Shown here one piece after another: positions 45,219 to 53,397 of a stretch of DNA of 64,000 nucleotides. Made by a program: the position numbers and the translations under genes. The stretch is from Marisediminicola antarctica. GTDB lineage: Bacteria; Actinomycetota; Actinomycetes; Actinomycetales; Microbacteriaceae. The stretch spans positions 806,001-870,000 of the forward strand of contig NZ_CP017146.1 in NCBI RefSeq assembly GCF_009930795.1, in the 5' to 3' direction. The notes beneath the pieces were generated by a model, which saw only the letters and a list, made by a program, of their open reading frames with translations, made no database searches and had not been told where the DNA came from. The first letter of the stretch is position 1. Each line of letters begins with the position of its first letter.

Positions 45219-46079
45219 ATGACCATCCCGACAACATCCATGCACGATCGCGCGCCCGGCGCGCTCGTGATCGAGCAGCTCCTGAGTCTTCAGAGCCGCG
45301 CGTCGCCGCGCTCCGGAGTCGCCCGCTTCTTCGGTGTCTCACCGCTCGCAGACGACAATGCCTCGTGGTACCTGGGAGCGCTGGGCGAGATCGCCGTCGG
45401 CGAGATCCTGAGGCGGCTGCCCGACGGGTGGACGTCCTTCCACGCGCTGCCGGTCGGCACTAAGGAGTCCGATATCGACCACATCGTCACCGGCCCCGGA
45501 GGTGTCTTCGCGATCAACACCAAGCGCCACAAGGGCAAGCCGATCTGGATCGCTGACCGCACGTTCATGGTGTCTGGCCACAAGCAGCCGCACCTGCGCA
45601 ACGCCGAATACGATGCCGATCGGGTCGAGCGCCTGCTCGGCGATCGGATGCCAGTGCCTGTGCCTGTGCCCGTCCCTGTGCCCGTGCCTGTGCGCGTGCC
45701 CGTGCCCGTGCCCGTGCCCGTGCATCCGATCATCGTGGTCGTCGACCCGAAGTCGATCGACATCAAGAAGGCCCCGGGCCGGGTCGCGGTGATCGAGGCG
45801 CGCCACCTCGCGCGCTGGCTCCTGAAGCGGCCAGCGGTTCTGGAGCCCGACGTAATTCGGGAGGTCGCCGCGGTGCTCGCCGACCCGGCGACATGGCGAG
45901 CCGCGACGCCACCGGACGCCGACCTCATGGCGCGGTTCGAAGTGCTCGACCGCGAGGTGCGCGCAGCGCGGCGGGTGCAGAGGCTGTGGGTGCTTGGCTT
46001 TTCGGCGGCCGCTGCCGTGGGCCTGTTCGCGTTGCTGCAGCTCGTGCCGCAACTGGTGATGGACTCCGTCGGGCTTTAG
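45219..46079 (+). CDS. NERD domain membrane protein with a Pro-Val repeat
   Basis: A 286-residue protein. Residues about 45-140 are a NERD (nuclease-related) domain: GALGEIAVGEIL, then DIDHIVTGPGGVFAINTKRH with the Asp and Lys of the restriction-like fold. The Pro-Val repeat at about residues 145-168 is written by a GTGCCC microsatellite (45651-45723) and interrupts the domain. A C-terminal hydrophobic helix follows (about residues 262-282). AAGGAG precedes the ATG. NERD proteins are thought to process DNA; the target is unknown. Confidence 0.75.
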   Translation: MTIPTTSMHDRAPGALVIEQLLSLQSRASPRSGVARFFGVSPLADDNASWYLGALGEIAVGEILRRLPDGWTSFHALPVGTKESDIDHIVTGPGGVFAINTKRHKGKPIWIADRTFMVSGHKQPHLRNAEYDADRVERLLGDRMPVPVPVPVPVPVPVRVPVPVPVPVHPIIVVVDPKSIDIKKAPGRVAVIEARHLARWLLKRPAVLEPDVIREVAAVLADPATWRAATPPDADLMARFEVLDREVRAARRVQRLWVLGFSAAAAVGLFALLQLVPQLVMDSVGL

Positions 46080-46086
46080 TTGCCTG

Positions 46087-46848
46087 CTAGTTGACGATGA
46101 AGTACGCGATGGCGGCGAGGCCGACCACGACGATCACGATGCGCAGCACAAGAGGGGGGAGTCGCTGGCCGACCCAGCCGCCGATCTGTCCGCCGAAGAT
46201 CGCGCCGATGGCGATCACGCCGGCCGCGAGCCAGGCGACTTGCGAGATGAGCACGAACACGATGGCGGCCGCACCGTTCGCGGTGGCGGCGAGCACGTTC
46301 TTGTAGGCGTTCGCGCGCTGCAGCGATCCTGGCAGCAGGATCGACAGGGACGACAGCAGGATCACGCCTTGGGCTGCGCCAAAGTATCCACCGTAGACAC
46401 CGGTGAGTGCGGTCGTCGTGAAGAGCGCGACCCTGTTGTTCGGTGCCTCGTCGCGGGCGAGGCGGCGTGCAGCGATCGTGCGCTTGATGCGGGGACCAAA
46501 CACGACGAGCAGCAGGGCGAGCACGATGAGAGCGGGCACGACTCCGTCGAAGACTTCGGCGGGCAGTTGGAGTAGCAGCAGCGCACCGGCGAGTCCGCCG
46601 ATCGCGGAGAAAGTCGCGAGTGCCAGCACCGGCTTGAGCTGCCCCTTGAGCTCCTTGCGGTACGCGATCGCCCCGCTGATCGAGCCGGGGAAGACGCCGA
46701 CGTTGTTGGTGACGTTGGCTAGCACCGGGGGATAACCGAGGGCGAGCAGTACGGGGAACGTGATGAGTGAGCCGGATCCGACGACCGTGTTGATGATCCC
46801 GGCGAGGGTGCCCGAGATAAACAGAACGACGACTTCGATCCAGCTCAT
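46087..46848 (-). CDS. TauE/SafE-family permease
   Basis: A 253-residue integral membrane protein with about eight hydrophobic segments. The family motifs NTVVGSGSLITFPVLLALG (helix 1-2) and GVYGGYFGAAQGVILL (second repeat) are clear. Members export sulfite, sulfonates or organic acids. It converges with the NERD gene, with 7 nt between stops. No sulfur-metabolism genes are adjacent. Confidence 0.88.
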   Translation of the reverse strand: MSWIEVVVLFISGTLAGIINTVVGSGSLITFPVLLALGYPPVLANVTNNVGVFPGSISGAIAYRKELKGQLKPVLALATFSAIGGLAGALLLLQLPAEVFDGVVPALIVLALLLVVFGPRIKRTIAARRLARDEAPNNRVALFTTTALTGVYGGYFGAAQGVILLSSLSILLPGSLQRANAYKNVLAATANGAAAIVFVLISQVAWLAAGVIAIGAIFGGQIGGWVGQRLPPLVLRIVIVVVGLAAIAYFIVN

Positions 46849-47000
46849 GCCGCGCTACTCGTGGCGGATGCTGCGTATGAACTCACGGTGGACCCTCTAC
46901 TGTGCTGGATGAGCGAGGGCATCCGGTGCCGTCGATCATTATCGTGCCACGCGCACAGCGTCGTGCGGAAATCAGTGCCGGGTACCGGAATCCCGCCGAG

Positions 47001-47402
47001 TCACGGTGGGGTTCCGGTATCGGCCTCAATTTCGGCCCACTGGCAGCCCTCCAGCAGCTGGATTCCGTGACCGGTCTGCCGGTGCTCAAGCACGCCGGCA
47101 GTTGAGTCGCAGATCGCATTGACGAGCAGCGCATAGCCCTCGCCGTTCTGGTAGTTGCCCTTCTCCCCGGGCAGGCCGAATCCCTCGACCGTTCCGGGGG
47201 GCACGAAGGCCCACACTTCCGGCGATCCGGGGAACACGCTGGGCAGCCAGGCCCAGTTGCCGTGGATGATCGGACCCTCAGTACAGTTCGATCCGCACGA
47301 GGCCGGCGGTTTGGAGACGTTCACGCAGTCCAGGGCTTGGGCTGCGGTGGGCACGAGGACGAACGCAACAGCAAGTCCGGCCGCGAAAAGGGATTTCTTC
47401 AT
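47001..47402 (-). CDS. Small secreted Cys-containing protein
   Basis: A 133-residue precursor. Signal peptide MKKSLFAAGLAVAFVLVPTA ends in an AQA cleavage site near residue 23. The mature part has paired Cys (LDCVNVSKPPASCGSNC and later ICDST, EGCQW), probably disulfide-bonded. ATG 47402 has GAAGGAG upstream. No family recognised. Flanking gaps 46849-47000 and 47457-47741 show no gene. Confidence 0.65.
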   Translation of the reverse strand: MKKSLFAAGLAVAFVLVPTAAQALDCVNVSKPPASCGSNCTEGPIIHGNWAWLPSVFPGSPEVWAFVPPGTVEGFGLPGEKGNYQNGEGYALLVNAICDSTAGVLEHRQTGHGIQLLEGCQWAEIEADTGTPP

Positions 47403-47741
47403 TACGATTTCTCCTTCGGGTAGTTGAAAGCGCCTAGCGGCGAGCGAAATCCCCAACCCAACTCCACCACACAGTACTCAGAAGCCTTCCTCCGTCAAGA
47501 GTTCGAGCGGACGATTCGGACATGCATCAAGGGAGCCCGAAAGACCCCTCGATCAGGAACCTGGGGGCTGATCTCGTGCTCGGTATGGATCGCCGAGCCG
47601 GGGGCAGCCAAAGCCGGGGTGGACCCATGTCCGACCAGTCAGTTGGAGAGGGAGTGGAGGAGGCGCGCGTTTGCCGGGTCGAGCGCGTTCGCCGGTCGCG
47701 TCAGGTTGTCGTAGACGCGTCTTCTTGCTGGGTCGCGCCCA

Positions 47742-47772
47742 CCCGGCGCCGGTGATCGCCGGTGGCGCCGGG
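47742..47772 (-). terminator. Hairpin downstream of the DUF222-HNH gene
   Basis: CCCGGCGCC (47742-47750) pairs with GGCGCCGGG (47764-47772), 30 nt beyond the minus-strand stop. No T-run. Confidence 0.4.
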
Positions 47773-47801
47773 CCCGCACTTGGTGCCGGCTGGAGGGCAG
47801 A

Positions 47802-49463
47802 CTACTGCGCCCGACGCTGGTCGGATTGTCGTTTGAGTGCCCGCATCTCGGGGTTTCGACTGGGGAGGGGGATGAGCTCCCGGTTGGGGTCGACGTCAGC
47901 GGGCGGTCTTATGTAGTAGTCGGCGCGCACTCGGATCACCTGCCACCCGTTGTTGTGCAGAAGGAGGTGATGACGTCGGCACAGGAGGATTCCGTCTGCA
48001 ATATCGGTCTTGCCATCGTCGCGGAGCCACTCATCGATGTGGTGAGCCTCGCAGTAGGAGGGTGGACGGTCACAGCCGGCGAACATGCATCCGCCGTCCC
48101 TGAGCGTCATTCCGATTCGCTGTCGTTCGGTGAAGAATCGCTGGTTTCGGCCGACATTTACACACTGGCCGTCGTTGTCGAAGCCGACCGCGATCGTGCC
48201 CGTGTCGCACAGGTGGCGTTCCACGGTGGCGAAGGAGACCGGGTCGGGGTGGCCTTCGAGACGACCGTGTCCGGCCATGACATGAAGGTGTTGGTCGGTG
48301 ACCATGACGCGCACGGCCGGGCGGCGGCGACCGAACATGGTGCCCGGGTCGGCGTCGACGGCGAGACGGATCAGGTCGACGAGGCCGTCGGCGGCGATCT
48401 GCTCGGTTGACCGCTGGTCGTTGAGAAGTTCCTCGGCCGAGGCCTTCGCCTCGAGGTCGACGAACCGTGGTCCGCCGCGTCGGGGGGAGAGAATCTCGTC
48501 GAACGCGGTGGACACGATCATGCCCTCTTCGGGAGGGAGCCGGAAGCTGCCGCAGTACATACCGGCCGGGTCCCACCAGGTGCGAACGGATCGGAGGTCG
48601 CGCCGCTCCTTTTCGCGCCGCTCGATGCCGGCCTCGTCGAGCGAGTCGCGGAGCTGGCGCGCCTTGCGGTACAGCTGCTCGGGAGTCAGGCCAGTCGAGG
48701 TCCCGATGAGGTGCTCGCAGGCCGCGGTGAGTGCCCCCGCGGTGATGGCGGGGTCGACATCGCCGAGCGCCCTCCTGATCGACTCGACCGCGTCGATCGA
48801 CAGGATTCCGGCCGCGAGCGCGGCGGCAAGAGGGGCCTGCCACGGCGGTGGCGGTGGGAATTGCGGAAGGAAGCTGACGTGGCCGTGGGCGTTGCCGTCG
48901 CCGGTGCCGTCGCCGGTGCCGTCAAGCCCAGCATCCGGACCGCCGGTGCCAGGTTCCACCCCCGCGCCATCCGTGTCGTCGAGACTGGCGGCGCTCGCCG
49001 CGAGCTCCGCTGCGGCCTCGGACTCGGCGATGAACGACCCGACGCGCATCAGCTTCACCGCTTCGATGCGGGAGATATTGGCGATGGACTGCAGCATGGC
49101 CTCGGGCGACACGAAGCCGGCCTTCTGGGCGAGTCCGGAGTGGCCGTGCTCCGGAGTCGAGCGGTGCGCAATTTCGCCCGCCGCCATCGCGGCATATCTG
49201 TCGACGCACCGGCGAAGAGTGGTGATTGCCGATTGCGCAGCGAGGAGGTCGGCTGACGTGAGGCAGCGGAGGGCGCACGAGTGATCGCCCAGCGAGGCGA
49301 CCCTGGCGGCGGACTCTCGGAGTGACGACGAGAGCGACTCCGACGGCGGGTCCAAAGGCGACCGCGTGAGCGGTTCCACGAGCGACTCCGAAGGCGACTG
49401 CGTGAGTGGCTCCGAGAGCGACTCCGGCAGTGTCTGCGGGGGTGAGAGAGAGGGTTCGTCCAT
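47802..49463 (-). CDS. DUF222 / HNH endonuclease (13E12 repeat type)
   Basis: A 553-residue protein from ATG 49463. The first 45 residues are a Ser/Pro/Leu/Glu repeat (SESL, EPLT). A DUF222 domain follows (about residues 50-390, with a Gly-Asp-rich insert near 165-190). The C-terminal HNH nuclease has GCMFAGCDRPPSYCEAHHID and LLCRRHHLLLHNNGW, with both Cys pairs and the catalytic His present. These genes are multicopy in actinobacteria and some are DNA-damage inducible; a LexA-like box lies 19 nt upstream. The earlier ATG at 49481 would abut that box, so 49463 is preferred. Confidence 0.85.
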   Translation of the reverse strand: MDEPSLSPPQTLPESLSEPLTQSPSESLVEPLTRSPLDPPSESLSSSLRESAARVASLGDHSCALRCLTSADLLAAQSAITTLRRCVDRYAAMAAGEIAHRSTPEHGHSGLAQKAGFVSPEAMLQSIANISRIEAVKLMRVGSFIAESEAAAELAASAASLDDTDGAGVEPGTGGPDAGLDGTGDGTGDGNAHGHVSFLPQFPPPPPWQAPLAAALAAGILSIDAVESIRRALGDVDPAITAGALTAACEHLIGTSTGLTPEQLYRKARQLRDSLDEAGIERREKERRDLRSVRTWWDPAGMYCGSFRLPPEEGMIVSTAFDEILSPRRGGPRFVDLEAKASAEELLNDQRSTEQIAADGLVDLIRLAVDADPGTMFGRRRPAVRVMVTDQHLHVMAGHGRLEGHPDPVSFATVERHLCDTGTIAVGFDNDGQCVNVGRNQRFFTERQRIGMTLRDGGCMFAGCDRPPSYCEAHHIDEWLRDDGKTDIADGILLCRRHHLLLHNNGWQVIRVRADYYIRPPADVDPNRELIPLPSRNPEMRALKRQSDQRRAQ

Positions 49464-49481
49464 GTCATAATTTTCCCACAT

Positions 49482-49497
49482 TCGAATGTATGTTCGA
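49482..49497 (-). promoter_or_regulatory. LexA-type SOS box upstream of the DUF222-HNH gene
   Basis: On the minus strand the site is TCGAAC-ATAC-ATTCGA, one base from the Gram-positive LexA consensus TCGAAC-N4-GTTCGA. Its position just before the gene fits repression by LexA. The rest of the gap up to 49598 has no gene. Confidence 0.6.
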
Positions 49498-49598
49498 TAG
49501 GGGTGTGGGCAAATGGGGATAAGAACTTCTCCCCAGGGCGAGTGCGGAGAGGTTGCATCCGGCGCACTGCGGTCGCTGCCCTCGGGTCGCGCCGCTCC

Positions 49599-49727
49599 GA
49601 TCGCCGCCCTGCGGCCGGCGCTGCGATCGCCGCCCTGCGGCCGGCGCTGCGATCGCCGCCCTGCGGCCGGCGCTGCGATCGCCGCCCTGCGGCCGGTCCT
49701 GCAATCGCCGCCCTCAGCCCGCCGCCC
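49599..49727. repeat. 26-nt tandem repeat
   Basis: Units start at 49599, 49625, 49651 and 49677 (exact 26-nt period), each GATCGCCGCCCTGCGGCCGG plus CGCTGC, with a degenerate fifth unit. It runs into the 3' end of the next minus-strand gene. Confidence 0.8.
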
Positions 49728-50267
49728 TCAGTCCGCTGGCCCATGCTCCGCGGCCTCCCGAAGCGCCCGGTACTCCGCCATCATCTCGTTGAACTGCGCG
49801 CACGCGACACACGAGCAGTCGCCGAAGTGCGGACCGGAGATGACCGCCGCGCGGGGTAGGTTCTCGCGACCGACATAGTCCCGGAAGCTGTAGCGCGGGG
49901 CGCTCGAATATATGTGATCGCCGTCGAAAACGAGGCGACCGAGAAACTGGTCCGGCTCGAAGTCGTGCGCCTCGCACAGCACCTGGTCATCCCAGGAGAT
50001 CCGCTCCCAGTCGTCGCAGTCGAGCGGCGACGTCGTGTGCGCGAGGGCGAAGTACCGCACGGGCCGGTAGGAGCCCGCAAGCGCCGCAACGATGTCCGCG
50101 ACGTGAGGCTCGAGTGATCCCGAGAACTCCGGACACACCGGAGAAATCTCCAGCAGGCGCAGGTCCTTGTCGGCAGCCAGCATCCACAGGGCGCGACGGC
50201 TGACCGCATCCGCGAGGACCTCGGGGTGAAGGAGTTGGACAAGGTCGAAGCCCGCCTCGATGATCAT
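49728..50267 (-). CDS. Hypothetical cytosolic protein
   Basis: A 179-residue protein without signal or membrane segments. It has several Cys residues, including a CSCVAC cluster near the C terminus (FGDCSCVACAQFNEMM) that could bind a metal. The N-terminal half resembles no family I can name. Start ATG 50267; stop lies at the edge of the 26-nt repeat. It is transcribed toward the DUF222-HNH gene. Confidence 0.55.
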   Translation of the reverse strand: MIIEAGFDLVQLLHPEVLADAVSRRALWMLAADKDLRLLEISPVCPEFSGSLEPHVADIVAALAGSYRPVRYFALAHTTSPLDCDDWERISWDDQVLCEAHDFEPDQFLGRLVFDGDHIYSSAPRYSFRDYVGRENLPRAAVISGPHFGDCSCVACAQFNEMMAEYRALREAAEHGPAD

Positions 50268-50733
50268 GCTGCGAGGCTAGGCCCCGGGCCGGCGAGCAGG
50301 GCGCGCGCGGTCGCGAACTGTGGACAAGTCCCGGGCCTGGGCAAATCTGGGCGCAGACCGACTGGCACGACTACGCCTTCGTGTGCGTCGTCGGTGCGGC
50401 TCCAGCTGTCGCCGCGACGATCCTGTGTCACTCTGGGCTGTGGTACCTGTCGACCGAGTTCTACCGCGGGGTTCGAGGGGGCCGGATGCTGCGGATCGGG
50501 ATCAGGTCGGTGACGCGGGCGCGCGCCCGCCGGGCGAGAGCGATCTGCAACGAGTGGTGGCACACCCAGCATGCTTTGAGTGAGCGGTCGCTGCAGAGGG
50601 CGGAGTGCGCCGCTCGCGTGGGTGTTGTTCATCCGCGTGCACGTAATCTCACCAGCGGGAGTGAACAATGCCCGCTGGAGCGTCGTGGACCCGGGGTCAC
50701 CCGCAGCGCTGAACCCTAGAAAGCCATGCCAAC
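50268..50733. other. 466-nt gap with a weak plus-strand frame
   Basis: A plus-strand frame (from about 50341, with a GTG at 50381) reads WHDYAFVCVVGAAPAVAATI and STEFYRGVRGG, protein-like but with no supported start or family. It runs into palindrome copy D. I treat it as a possible gene remnant only. Confidence 0.25.
50615..50678 (-). repeat. Dispersed palindromic repeat, copy D
   Basis: The 40-nt core at 50627-50666 begins GTTCATCCGCG and ends CGGGAGTGAAC. On the minus strand its centre reads GTGAGATTAC, so it is in the opposite orientation to copies A-C. Outer arms CGCGTGGGTGTT and a degenerate partner. Confidence 0.65.
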
Positions 50734-51591
50734 CTAAGGTGACGGCGACGACCCCTCGCGCAGAACCCGCATCGCCCGCCCCGCGACCCGCTGCCCATCT
50801 CGGGCGGGCGCGACGATGGTGCCGCGGCGACCCGCGGCATCCGGCACGTCATCGGCACCGAGCACCTGCACCCGCTCGCGGTGCCGGTGCCAGATCGCGG
50901 CGGTCCAGGCGCAGAGCACCGCGTCGAGCATGTCCTCCCGGTGTTTGTAGGCCGCATCGACCAGCGGCGACGGCTCGAGCAGCGAGCGCGACACCTCGTG
51001 CGAGGCGATGTGCAGCGGGGGAGTGGCCGTGCCGAGCGCAGCCATCCGCCGGATGAGCTCATCGCACGCATCCGCCCGCGCCTGCCGCCGCAGTGCGGAC
51101 GGCAACGCCATGTCGAAGCGCTTGTACCGCGGGCGCTTCTCCTCGTACCCCAGCTCCGCCATGCCAACGATGGTCGTGTACGGGTAGCACTCGAACATCG
51201 TGCGCTCGAGCGGGCCGGGCGGGCGGATGCCGTCGGTGTAGACGAACCCACGTGCCTCGAGCTTCTTTCGCAACGCCACCCCGCCCTGCCAGCCGAGCGC
51301 GGTATTGCTCGCGTTCGCGGCGACGTGCCAGCGCCCATACCCCATGCCGACCTGTCGCTCACAGAGCCGCATCCCGGCCTGGTTCTCCACCACCAGCGGC
51401 GCATCGATCGCGATCACCGCGCCGGGGGGCGCGACCTCGACGATCCACTCGGCGACCGGATCGATGCCGCGCGCCCAGCCGGCGTGCAGCACGGTTCCGG
51501 TCTCGTCGATGAGCGCGACGCCGGTCTCCTTCGCCGGACGCGTCGCAGTGCCCTCGCCCCAGGCGAGGTCGATGCCGAGGTAGTGGGTCAT
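50734..51591 (-). CDS. DUF429 protein (predicted RNase H-like nuclease)
   Basis: A 285-residue protein. The start YLGIDLAWGEGT and the later VIAIDAPLVV supply the two acidic positions of the RNase H-like fold. ECYPYTTI and AYKHREDMLDAVLCAWTA are typical DUF429 segments. Its start overlaps the upstream HNH gene stop by 4 nt, so the two are probably co-expressed, and both lie next to the Wadjet operon. Confidence 0.75.
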   Translation of the reverse strand: MTHYLGIDLAWGEGTATRPAKETGVALIDETGTVLHAGWARGIDPVAEWIVEVAPPGAVIAIDAPLVVENQAGMRLCERQVGMGYGRWHVAANASNTALGWQGGVALRKKLEARGFVYTDGIRPPGPLERTMFECYPYTTIVGMAELGYEEKRPRYKRFDMALPSALRRQARADACDELIRRMAALGTATPPLHIASHEVSRSLLEPSPLVDAAYKHREDMLDAVLCAWTAAIWHRHRERVQVLGADDVPDAAGRRGTIVAPARDGQRVAGRAMRVLREGSSPSP

Positions 51592-51995
51592 GGGGCGGAG
51601 CCGTGGGTTCCGCCGAGGCCCGCGTTCATGTGCCCGGTCTCTATGTCCGTGTCGTCAGGCATCAGCGCATCCCGCACCTCCACGAACCGCACCAGGAAGC
51701 GGCGTTCGTCGAGCTTCTTGCGTCGCATCCAGCTCGTCACCTCGTCGTTGCTCTTGCTCGCGTTGCACGCCCCGCAGGCTGGCACGATGTTGTCGAGCGT
51801 GTAGCGCCCGCCCCGCGAGATCGGCTGAACGCAGTCCCGCTGAAGCGCACGATCGCCCGCCCCGCAGTACGCGCATCCGCCCCACAGGTGCTGCAGCATC
51901 CCCCACTGCTCCGGGGTCAGGTCATGCTCGACCAGCGCCATGCGTCGCTTGCGGCGGCGGGCGGCCTTGGCGGCGCGGCTGTTGGGGTGGGGCAC
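51588..51995 (-). CDS. Small HNH endonuclease
   Basis: A 135-residue protein from GTG 51995 (an earlier ATG at 52034 adds 13 residues). After a basic N terminus (AKAARRRKRR) come CAYCG, the central HNH-type segment DCVQPISRGGRYTLDNIVPA and CGACNASKSN, giving both Cys pairs and the catalytic region (His replaced by the CVQPIS variant). DNA nicking or cutting activity is plausible. Coupled to the DUF429 gene. Confidence 0.75.
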   Translation of the reverse strand: MPHPNSRAAKAARRRKRRMALVEHDLTPEQWGMLQHLWGGCAYCGAGDRALQRDCVQPISRGGRYTLDNIVPACGACNASKSNDEVTSWMRRKKLDERRFLVRFVEVRDALMPDDTDIETGHMNAGLGGTHGSAP

Positions 51996-52035
51996 GGGAT
52001 TCAGCGTAGGCGGATGCCGGGCTCTCCTGCGCAAC

Positions 52036-52236
52036 CTCAGTGCACCGCCGATCTCCAGCGAGACCTGCCGCGTCGAGTCGCTCCAGGGCTTGCTGGATCA
52101 TGAGCGGGCGGATGCCGCGGAGCTCACCAGCCTCATCGAGTGGGTGCCGGTCGTCGAGCCGATCTCGATCAGGGCGGGGGAGCTCGGACGGCGCTGGATG
52201 TCGTCACATTCGGGGATCGGTGCGGCGCCCGAGTGA
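52036..52236 (+). pseudogene. PIN-domain (VapC-type) toxin remnant
   Basis: A plus-strand stretch of about 66 codons reads ISSETCRVESLQGLLDHERA, then LTSLIEWVPVVEPISIRAGE and LGRRWMSSHSGIGA before a stop. This order matches the middle of VapC toxins. The first catalytic Asp and the C-terminal acidic residues are missing and there is no start. It ends 4 nt before the convergent jetD stop. Confidence 0.5.
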
Positions 52237-52239
52237 TGG

Positions 52240-53397
52240 TCACCGCAATTCGCGGCCAGCGACACTCACGCCGAACGCCGCCTCAACAACGCCCCACGGC
52301 AAGCGCTCCTGCTCCAGCCGCGCGTTCGGCTCTGACAGCAACACCTCGTATGCCTCCCGCTCGGATGCCGTCAGGAGCGGCAACTGGGCCGACTGCGGCT
52401 TCTCCTCCCGCGCCCACAGGGAGCGATGCGCGAGCAGGGTGTCGGCATCCATCAGCACGGAGTCGACTCGCGGCAGGTGGTGCCGTAGCCGGTTCAGGAT
52501 CGCGAAGCCGTGCGTGTCGAGGTCGCCCCAATAGCGCACGTGAGCGCGCTGCAGCCAGGGCAGCCCGCCGTAGGCCTCGACTGCGTAGCCTTGTGCCGCG
52601 AGCACGACGCACCCGGGGCGATCGCCGAAGGAGTACGCGCTCTGCAGATTCTCCGAGATGATGACCTCCCCTGGCGCCCAGACCAGTCGCGCCAACTCGG
52701 TGGCCGGGGCGGCGAACTCCGCGAGTCCGCCGACTTCCGCGCGCAGGGCCGGGTCGAGCACGCGCACCAGCATCCGAGAGTCGATCTGCCGCGTCGTGAG
52801 ACGCCGGGTACCCGCCCCCGCGGCACGCAGTGCGACCAGCAGCGGACGGTTCTGATCGAACCACTTGCTGTCGACACCGGGAAAGGCGATCTGGCGAGGC
52901 AGTAGTTCGGAGAGGTCCAGGTCCGCCGACCAGCGCAGAAAGCCGACGACGTGCGACCACGACGAGGTGGGCACGTCGAGCACGCGGCGCACCGCTGCGG
53001 CATCCGGCCTCGACATGTCCGGCCACTGGGCGACGAGCTCGCCCAGTCGTGCGACCAGAGCGCGCCAGTGGGCAGTGGAGGCGATGAAGGCCGCGACCTC
53101 TGCGGGCTGCTCCAAGTGGAGGCGCACCGGCACCGACTGCGTGCCGAGATACCGGAACCGTCGCGTCGCGAACTCCACTTCTCCTGCCCCCGCGAAGTCG
53201 TGCCAGGCGCTGGACCACTCGCGCATCTCCGCGACCCTGTCGAGCGCCTCATCGCCGGTGGGCGGCTGCAGGTTGAGAGCGAGTGGGATGCGTTCGGCCG
53301 GCTCGCCCTGCACGGCCGACCATGCCCATCCGCCCAGGTTCCGGTCGAAGATGCGCCGGGCCTCGACGCGCGCCTCAGCGATCGAGCGCATCGGCAC
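52240..53397 (-). CDS. jetD: Wadjet component JetD (Toprim-type nuclease subunit)
   Basis: A 385-residue protein. An N-terminal DUF3322-type domain (about residues 1-190) is followed by a DUF2220/Toprim-like domain with the acidic signature VRYWGDLDTHGFAILNRLR (about residue 290) and DADTLLAHRSLW. In characterised type I Wadjet systems JetD cuts plasmid DNA extruded by JetABC. It is the last gene of the operon and starts inside the 3' end of jetC (23-nt overlap). Confidence 0.88.
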   Translation of the reverse strand: MPMRSIAEARVEARRIFDRNLGGWAWSAVQGEPAERIPLALNLQPPTGDEALDRVAEMREWSSAWHDFAGAGEVEFATRRFRYLGTQSVPVRLHLEQPAEVAAFIASTAHWRALVARLGELVAQWPDMSRPDAAAVRRVLDVPTSSWSHVVGFLRWSADLDLSELLPRQIAFPGVDSKWFDQNRPLLVALRAAGAGTRRLTTRQIDSRMLVRVLDPALRAEVGGLAEFAAPATELARLVWAPGEVIISENLQSAYSFGDRPGCVVLAAQGYAVEAYGGLPWLQRAHVRYWGDLDTHGFAILNRLRHHLPRVDSVLMDADTLLAHRSLWAREEKPQSAQLPLLTASEREAYEVLLSEPNARLEQERLPWGVVEAAFGVSVAGRELR

